Positions 59,644-64,000 of a stretch of 64,000 nt of DNA are shown piece after piece. The stretch is from Duganella aceris. Its GTDB lineage: Bacteria > Pseudomonadota > Gammaproteobacteria > Burkholderiales > Burkholderiaceae_D. The position numbers were made by a program, and so were the translations under genes. The notes under the pieces were generated by a model. It worked only from the letters and a program-made list of their open reading frames with translations. It had not been told where the DNA came from and searched no databases. Every line of letters starts with the position of its first letter. The stretch's first letter is position 1. The stretch covers positions 1 to 64,000 of the forward strand of contig NZ_JAADJT010000022.1 of NCBI RefSeq assembly GCF_011090165.1, read 5' to 3'.

Positions 59644-61166
59644 GCGTCCTCCTCGCAGCGGCTCAGCGTGATCAGACTGCCGCGCGCGGCGGAGCGTTCG
59701 CCCATCGGATACACGGTCACCGCGTAGCGCAGGCCGTCGATGCTGGCCTGGTGGCCGAGCGGCGGCAGCGTGATGCCGGCGGCCGGGAACAGCTCCGGCA
59801 GCGCGCTGCCGGCGTCGTTGCCCAGCAAGGCGCCGCTGCGCCGCAGCACCCGGCCGGCGGCGGCGTTGATGAAGGCGATCATGCCGTCCTCGTCCATGCC
59901 GATCACCGGCAGCGGTAGGTGTTGCAGGATCTCGCGCGCGATGTTGAGGCTGATCTCATCGCGATGGATCTGGCGCTGCATGTGATGCAGCAGCTGCTCC
60001 ATGCGGCGGTTGGCGCTGGCCAGCTCGTGGTTGGCGGTGCGCACCTCCATGTTCAGGCGCTCGTTGTCGTCGGCGATTTCCTTCAGGCGGAACGCCTCGG
60101 CCAGATGGTGGCGCAGCTGCTCGTCGTTCCACGGCTTGGTGAGGAATTTGAAGATCGCGCCTTCGTTGACGGCGTCGGTCACCGATTGCAGCTCGGTGTA
60201 GCCGGACAGCATGATGCGGATCGTGTCGGGGCGCAGGTTGCGCGCCTGGCGCAGGAAGTCGGCGCCGTCCATGCCGGGCATGCGCTGGTCGGAGACGATC
60301 ACGTCGAAGGAATGCTGGGCCAGCAGTTCCAGTCCTTCCTCGCCGCTGGCGGCGGTGCGGATCTCGTAGCCGTCCGGCCGCAGCAGGCGCTTCAGCGCCG
60401 ACAGGATGTTGGCTTCGTCGTCGACCAGCAGCAGGCTGCGGTGCCTGGTCTGGGTGCGCAGCAGGTGCGGCGCCAGCCGGCGGTCGGCGCGCAGCAGCTC
60501 GCCGACCTCGGCCGGCGGCAGCGGCGGCGCGTAGAAGTCGCCCTGGATCAGGTCGCACAGGTGCTCGCGCAGGAAGGCGCACTGCGCTTCGGTGTCCACG
60601 CCCTCGGCCACCACCCGGATGCCCATGTTGTGCGCCATCGCGATGATGGCCTTGGTCAGCGCGCCGGCGCTGTGGTTGACCACGGCTTCGCGCACGAAGC
60701 GGGCGTCGATCTTGATGAAGTCGAAGGGGAAGCGGCGCAGGTTGGCCAGCGAGGCCGGGCCCGTGCCGAACTGGTCCAGCACCAGGCAGGTGCCGATGCG
60801 CTTGAAGAAATCCAGCGCGGCGTCGCTGGCGGCGGCGTCCTTCAGCAGCGTGGCCTCGGTCAGTTCCAGCGTCAGCGCGCGCGGGTCGAGGCCGTGTTGT
60901 TCCAGCAGCGCCGCCACCGCCGGGCCGAAAGCGGGATCGTGCAATTGTTGCGCGCCCACGTTGATCGCGACCTGGACCTCGGCGCCGGCCAGGACGCCGC
61001 CATCCCACAGCCGGCGGTCGAGGCAGGTGCGGCGCAACAGCTGCTCGCCGGCGGCGCCGTGCGGCTGCCGCACGACGGCCTCCAGGCTGGCCACCGCGCC
61101 ATTGCGCAGGTCCACCAGGGGCTGGTAGAGCAGCAGTTCCGCAACGGCGTCGTCAACCGGGTCCAT
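59640..61166 (-). CDS. Degenerate EAL domain fused to a receiver and PAS-like domain
   Basis: A 508-residue protein. The EAL domain is at about residues 10-235. N69, E101, D131, K152, E188 and Q208 are kept, but the signature is E29-A-V and the DDFGTG loop reads D131-Q132-FGTG, so one metal-binding aspartate is lost. A complete receiver domain follows (244-360, phosphoacceptor D293, LTKPW ending), then a coiled coil and a PAS-like domain (about 405-500). A phosphodiesterase N-terminal to the receiver is an unusual order. It is the first gene of the four-gene signalling operon. Confidence 0.87.
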   Translation of the reverse strand: MDPVDDAVAELLLYQPLVDLRNGAVASLEAVVRQPHGAAGEQLLRRTCLDRRLWDGGVLAGAEVQVAINVGAQQLHDPAFGPAVAALLEQHGLDPRALTLELTEATLLKDAAASDAALDFFKRIGTCLVLDQFGTGPASLANLRRFPFDFIKIDARFVREAVVNHSAGALTKAIIAMAHNMGIRVVAEGVDTEAQCAFLREHLCDLIQGDFYAPPLPPAEVGELLRADRRLAPHLLRTQTRHRSLLLVDDEANILSALKRLLRPDGYEIRTAASGEEGLELLAQHSFDVIVSDQRMPGMDGADFLRQARNLRPDTIRIMLSGYTELQSVTDAVNEGAIFKFLTKPWNDEQLRHHLAEAFRLKEIADDNERLNMEVRTANHELASANRRMEQLLHHMQRQIHRDEISLNIAREILQHLPLPVIGMDEDGMIAFINAAAGRVLRRSGALLGNDAGSALPELFPAAGITLPPLGHQASIDGLRYAVTVYPMGERSAARGSLITLSRCEEDA

Positions 61167-61232
61167 CAGGAGTTCCTATCGTTATGGAAGCTTGCTGACC
61201 GTAAATACTATCGGTTGATTATACGGCCAAGT

Positions 61233-61246
61233 GTGCAGGTGCGCAC
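61233..61246. promoter_or_regulatory. Envelope-regulon palindrome, weaker site 7
   Basis: GTGCA-GGTG-CGCAC followed by GGAA lies 60 bases before the glycine-zipper gene at 61307. It deviates from the other six sites at one half-site base and in the spacer, so it is only a candidate. Confidence 0.4.
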
Positions 61247-61306
61247 GGAACAGGCGGTCGGCGCCGGGCAAACTGTTGATAACGCCACAAGGCACAGGAG
61301 AACACA

Positions 61307-61858
61307 ATGACGACAATTATTGCGGGCCATTTCCAGTTGCAGGACGAAATCGCCGATGCGCGCCTGGCGCTGCTCGGCGCCGGCTTCGCGGCCGAGCGCA
61401 TCAGTTCCTTTTATGTCAATCCGCCGGGCCAGCACGACCTGCATGAGCTGGGCGGCGACCATGACAAATCCCCCGGCGCCAAGGAGAGCGACGAAGGCGT
61501 GGTGCAGGGCGGGGCCGCCGGCGCCGTGGCCGGCGCGGTGGTCGGCAGCGCGGCGATCGCGGTGGCCGGGCCGCTCGGTCCGGTGGTGGGGGCGCTGGTC
61601 GGCGCCCACGTCGGTTCGCTCTACAGCCTGAACAAGATGAAGGACCGGGGCGAAGCCGACGAGGATGGCAGCAATGTGCACCAGCCGCGCAAGTCCGGCA
61701 TGATGATCGCCGTCGCGGTGAACGGACCCGAGCAGGAACAGCAGGCGCTGGCGCTGTTGCGGGGCCTGGACGCGCACGATATCGAACGCGCCGACGGCAG
61801 CATCAGCGGCGGCGACTGGCGCGACTTCAACCCCAACTCGCTGCCGGTCCCGGCCTGA
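61307..61858 (+). CDS. Glycine-zipper general-stress-type protein
   Basis: A 183-residue protein. The N-terminal ferredoxin-like alpha/beta part (TTIIAGHFQLQDEIADARLA then SFYVNPPGQHDLHEL) resembles proteins with an 'alpha/beta plus glycine-zipper' layout. A hydrophobic glycine-zipper pair is at about residues 65-100 (GGAAGAVAGAVVGSAAIAVA, GPVVGALVGAHVGSLY), and a second alpha/beta strand unit (MMIAVAVNGPEQEQQALALL) follows. ACAGGAGAACACA is the ribosome binding site. It probably associates with the inner membrane under stress; function unknown. Confidence 0.75.
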   Translation: MTTIIAGHFQLQDEIADARLALLGAGFAAERISSFYVNPPGQHDLHELGGDHDKSPGAKESDEGVVQGGAAGAVAGAVVGSAAIAVAGPLGPVVGALVGAHVGSLYSLNKMKDRGEADEDGSNVHQPRKSGMMIAVAVNGPEQEQQALALLRGLDAHDIERADGSISGGDWRDFNPNSLPVPA

Positions 61859-62006
61859 CGTCTCCCCTGGTACTCCCCCATTTGGCCGGACGCTGTTGCT
61901 TATCCGAGACTATCCCTGCGCCAGCGGCAATATTCGGTATGATTGGTTGCTACAATTAAAAACCAGGCACCCGTCGCACCAACGCCGCTTTCCAGGGGGA
62001 TGCGCA

Positions 62007-62369
62007 ATGACACAGGCATGGGTAGTGCTCACCCGTCCGGACGGACGCGATGTCAGCGCGCCGTCCGAGGCGCAGATGGCGGCCGCGCTGGCCGACGTCT
62101 ACAGCGGCAAGGTCGCCGGTCCCGACGGCGGCCCGGGCAGCGCGGTGTTGCGTTTCGGTTATGACGACGGCTTGATGTACGAGCTGGAAGTCTCGGGCGA
62201 CGGCGCGGCGCGGTTCGCCGAGTGGTCGGACCGCGATTGCGAAATCGCGCTGGCCCATCCTCGCCTGATGAGCGCGCTGAAGCAGGCGGACGCGCTGCAA
62301 TTGTGGCGCCTGATGGCGCAGCGCCAGGTGGCCAAGATCCGCAGCCAGCCCTGGCTCAACAACGACTGA
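62007..62369 (+). CDS. Conserved-looking hypothetical protein
   Basis: A 120-residue soluble protein with a beta-rich first half and helical second half. CAGGGGGATGCGCA precedes the ATG at 62007. Landmarks are WVVLTRPDGRDVSAPSEAQM at the start and LYELEVSGDGAARFAEWSDR in the middle; no known catalytic motif or signal peptide. It faces the DksA-like gene, whose stop is 6 bases away. Family not recognised. Confidence 0.7.
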   Translation: MTQAWVVLTRPDGRDVSAPSEAQMAAALADVYSGKVAGPDGGPGSAVLRFGYDDGLMYELEVSGDGAARFAEWSDRDCEIALAHPRLMSALKQADALQLWRLMAQRQVAKIRSQPWLNND

Positions 62370-62375
62370 AGCGCG

Positions 62376-62750
62376 CTAGCGGCGCTTTTGTTCCGCCCGC
62401 GTCTGGCAGACGATGCACAGGCGCGCTTCCGGCCGCGCGTTCAGGCGCGAGTAGCCGATGTCTCCACCACAATTTTCACACAATCCATAACTGCCGTCGG
62501 CGAACTTGGCCAGCGCGTGGCGCACCAGGCCCAGCTGGTGCGCGCTGTGCTCGGCGGTCTCGTGCACCAGCTCGTTGAGCGTGCGCTGGCTGGCGTTGTC
62601 GGCCGGCGACGCTTCGGCCTCGTGCGGCGGCGGCGCGCGCACGTCGGCGTCGCGGTCCAGGTCGTCCGCGAGTTGGCTCAGCAGTGCGGCGCGCGCGCCT
62701 TCCAGCCGAGTCTGCAAGGCTTGCCATTGGATGTCATCCAGTCCGTTCAT
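62376..62750 (-). CDS. TraR/DksA-family zinc-finger protein
   Basis: A 124-residue DksA-type protein. The C-terminal four-cysteine zinc finger reads CENCGGDIGYSRL...CIVCQ. The N-terminal part is a shortened coiled coil whose tip is replaced by a proline/alanine-rich acidic segment (DADVRAPPPHEAEASPAD). DksA proteins enter the RNA polymerase secondary channel and act with ppGpp. The DxxDxA tip motif of true DksA is not clear here, so it belongs with the shorter TraR/YbiI-like members. It may modulate transcription of the stress genes nearby. Confidence 0.86.
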   Translation of the reverse strand: MNGLDDIQWQALQTRLEGARAALLSQLADDLDRDADVRAPPPHEAEASPADNASQRTLNELVHETAEHSAHQLGLVRHALAKFADGSYGLCENCGGDIGYSRLNARPEARLCIVCQTRAEQKRR

Positions 62751-62817
62751 GCCGCATGCTCCTTACGGCATTGGACCGGCGCGGCCGGTGTTTGTTCGTC
62801 GCCGCGTCGATTCAGTG

Positions 62818-63255
62818 CTACAGCGTTTCGATATGATGCTTGAGGTTTTCCAGCGGTTTGACGATCTGTTCCGGCTTGCCGCCGGCGATCGCCGCACCCA
62901 CCGACAGCAGCTCGGCGGCCAACGTGACCAGGTCCTTGATGCGGTCGATCTTGTCGATTTTTTCCCGCGCGCGCGCGGTCAGGTCCAGCAGCCGTTGCTG
63001 CTGGCCGCCGAGGCCGGCGGCGGCCAGCGCGGCGGCTTCCAAGTATAGCCCGTTGGCGCGCTGGCGCAGCGCCACTTCGTTCTCGAACAGCGCCTGCGCC
63101 ACGCCCTGCGAAATACCCGGTTCCGGCGCGCCCGGCGGCGCCCCCGGCGGCGGCCGGCGGATGGCGCGCATCAGGCGCGCGTGCAAGGCGTCGGCGCAGG
63201 CGGACAGGTTGTCGGCCAGCGCCTCGATATCGTTTTCGTGTAGCGGCTTCGCCAT
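62818..63255 (-). CDS. Helical protein of unknown function
   Basis: A 145-residue, mainly alpha-helical soluble protein with a proline/glycine-rich hinge near residues 34-45 (RRPPPGAPPGAPEPG). No motif points to a function. It is preceded by AGCAGGAGCCGCC before the ATG and lies 12 bases after the stop of the upstream lipoprotein gene on the same strand, so the two are an operon and may work together at the membrane. Confidence 0.66.
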   Translation of the reverse strand: MAKPLHENDIEALADNLSACADALHARLMRAIRRPPPGAPPGAPEPGISQGVAQALFENEVALRQRANGLYLEAAALAAAGLGGQQQRLLDLTARAREKIDKIDRIKDLVTLAAELLSVGAAIAGGKPEQIVKPLENLKHHIETL

Positions 63256-63267
63256 GGCGGCTCCTGC

Positions 63268-64000
63268 TTACTTGGATTGCGGGATCTGGGCGGCGAGGGC
63301 GCGATGGCTGCGCTCGATGGCGTCCAGGTTCTTGCGCGCCAGCGTATAGCGCAGGCCGAACAGGCGGTACTCGGCGGTCTTGCTCTGCTGTTGCGACTTG
63401 GCCAGTGCCAGCAGCAGCCGGTTGCGCTCGGCGTCGACGAACGGGATCTCCGTCTCCAGCATGCCGAGCACGATGCGCTGTTCGTTGTCGTTGCTCTTGT
63501 CGTACAGCCGCAGCAGCGTGCGCATCGCGTCCAGCACCTCCTGCACCGGCTGCGCGCCGTCGCGCATCAGGTCGTCGACGGCGTTTTCCTGCATCGGCCG
63601 GGTGAAGGCGCGCGACACCAGCCGCGCCAGGCCGGCGTAGGCGTTGACGTGGCGGTCGAGCAAGCCGGTGTCGGGCCAGGCCTTGATGCCGGTGCCGATC
63701 TCCTTGATCTGATCGTTGAGGTCGTATTGCTGGTCGCCGGCCAGCGTGCCCAGCACCTGCATATAGGCCTGCACCCCGGCTTGCAGCTTGAGGAAGTCGC
63801 GGCAGGCGTCCTGGCGCTCGGCGTCGAGCACTTTTTCGCGCTGGTCGGCGGCGGCCGACAGGAATGGTTGCTCGCGCGGATAGGTGCTGCAATAGCGCTC
63901 GGTCAACTCGTTATACGCGTTCAGTTTGGGAGACTGGGCGGCGAACTCGCGCACCTCGGCCATGCGCGGCGTGCTGCCGGCGCAGCCGGCGAGCAGGGCG
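63268..64000 (-). CDS. Lipoprotein of unknown function, 5' end beyond the window
   Basis: The minus-strand frame is open to the window edge. The residues just inside the edge read ALLAGCAGSTPRM, which is the end of a lipoprotein signal with the lipid cysteine, so the real start lies a few codons outside. The mature protein of about 238 residues is a long alpha-helical bundle with charged heptads and several aromatic contacts, without a recognised domain. It is the first gene of a pair with the helical protein at 62818. Confidence 0.68.
   Translation of the reverse strand, partial: ALLAGCAGSTPRMAEVREFAAQSPKLNAYNELTERYCSTYPREQPFLSAAADQREKVLDAERQDACRDFLKLQAGVQAYMQVLGTLAGDQQYDLNDQIKEIGTGIKAWPDTGLLDRHVNAYAGLARLVSRAFTRPMQENAVDDLMRDGAQPVQEVLDAMRTLLRLYDKSNDNEQRIVLGMLETEIPFVDAERNRLLLALAKSQQQSKTAEYRLFGLRYTLARKNLDAIERSHRALAAQIPQSK

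Noticed and set aside
57445..59727. 760-codon plus-strand frame
   Set aside because: Antisense to the histidine kinase and HDOD genes, which show all expected motifs.
1..64000. CRISPR arrays, tRNA, rRNA or a replication origin
   Set aside because: I saw no regularly spaced repeats, no cloverleaf or rRNA-like segments and no DnaA-box cluster; a covariance-model search would be needed to exclude small RNAs.

Overview
The window is about 64 kb of high-GC bacterial chromosome. It is most consistent with a betaproteobacterium of the Oxalobacteraceae (Massilia, Duganella or Janthinobacterium type). The reasons are the codon bias, a PEP-CTERM protein, a porin of the Burkholderiales type, a Gcr-type membrane 'recombinase', DUF748, DUF3617, DUF3309 and DUF4398 proteins, and many Tat-exported redox enzymes. 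This placement is inference from gene content; no rRNA or tRNA genes are present.

Layout. Bases 1-2.7 kb look like an accessory patch: the 3' end of an ISL3-type transposase, a hipBA toxin-antitoxin pair with its own palindrome, and a pentapeptide-like protein of lower GC. From 3.2 to 9.4 kb lie a PEP-CTERM protein, a TetR regulator with a perfect operator and a second-type map gene, a secreted M28 peptidase, and an AEC carrier with an epoxide-hydrolase-like enzyme. From 9.5 to 21 kb is a redox region: a three-gene flavin/cytochrome c dehydrogenase of gluconate-dehydrogenase type, a Tat-exported chloroperoxidase-like hydrolase, an ECF sigma/anti-sigma pair divergent from a Tat phosphoesterase and a CuA cupredoxin, and a PaoABC-type molybdenum aldehyde oxidoreductase. 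From 21 to 32 kb are a giant DUF748/AsmA-like protein, an RhtA-like exporter, AlaC, a zinc-family reductase divergent from a LysR regulator, and an AI-2E-type transporter. At 31.9-32.2 kb a 74-residue protein of unknown function has two tandem LexA-like boxes laid over its promoter.

From 33.9 to 37.7 kb is a phospholipid set (PAP2 phosphatase, diacylglycerol kinase, phosphoesterase, phospholipase-D synthase). Then come the Gcr-type protein, a porin, a branched-chain-type aminotransferase and a DUF3617 protein. From 42.6 to 55.9 kb, and again at 61.3 kb, runs an envelope-stress cluster: small membrane proteins (Lmo0937-like, DUF3309), glycine-zipper lipoproteins, OsmB-like, BON, DUF4398, OmpA-like, ferritin-like and YqjD/YqjE-like proteins, a Crp/Fnr regulator, AI-2E and YihY membrane proteins, and a decayed patatin gene. 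A palindrome with consensus GTRCG-N4-CGNAC recurs in front of six or seven of these genes and looks like the operator of a regulon. From 56.9 to 61.2 kb one operon encodes a degenerate EAL-receiver protein, an HDOD protein, a PAS histidine kinase and a response regulator. The right edge holds a short DksA-like protein and two unknown genes, the last a lipoprotein cut by the window end.

Limits: all calls come from reading the sequence and remembered family motifs; no database search was run. Start codons were moved inward wherever a ribosome binding site, signal peptide or coupled overlap supported it.
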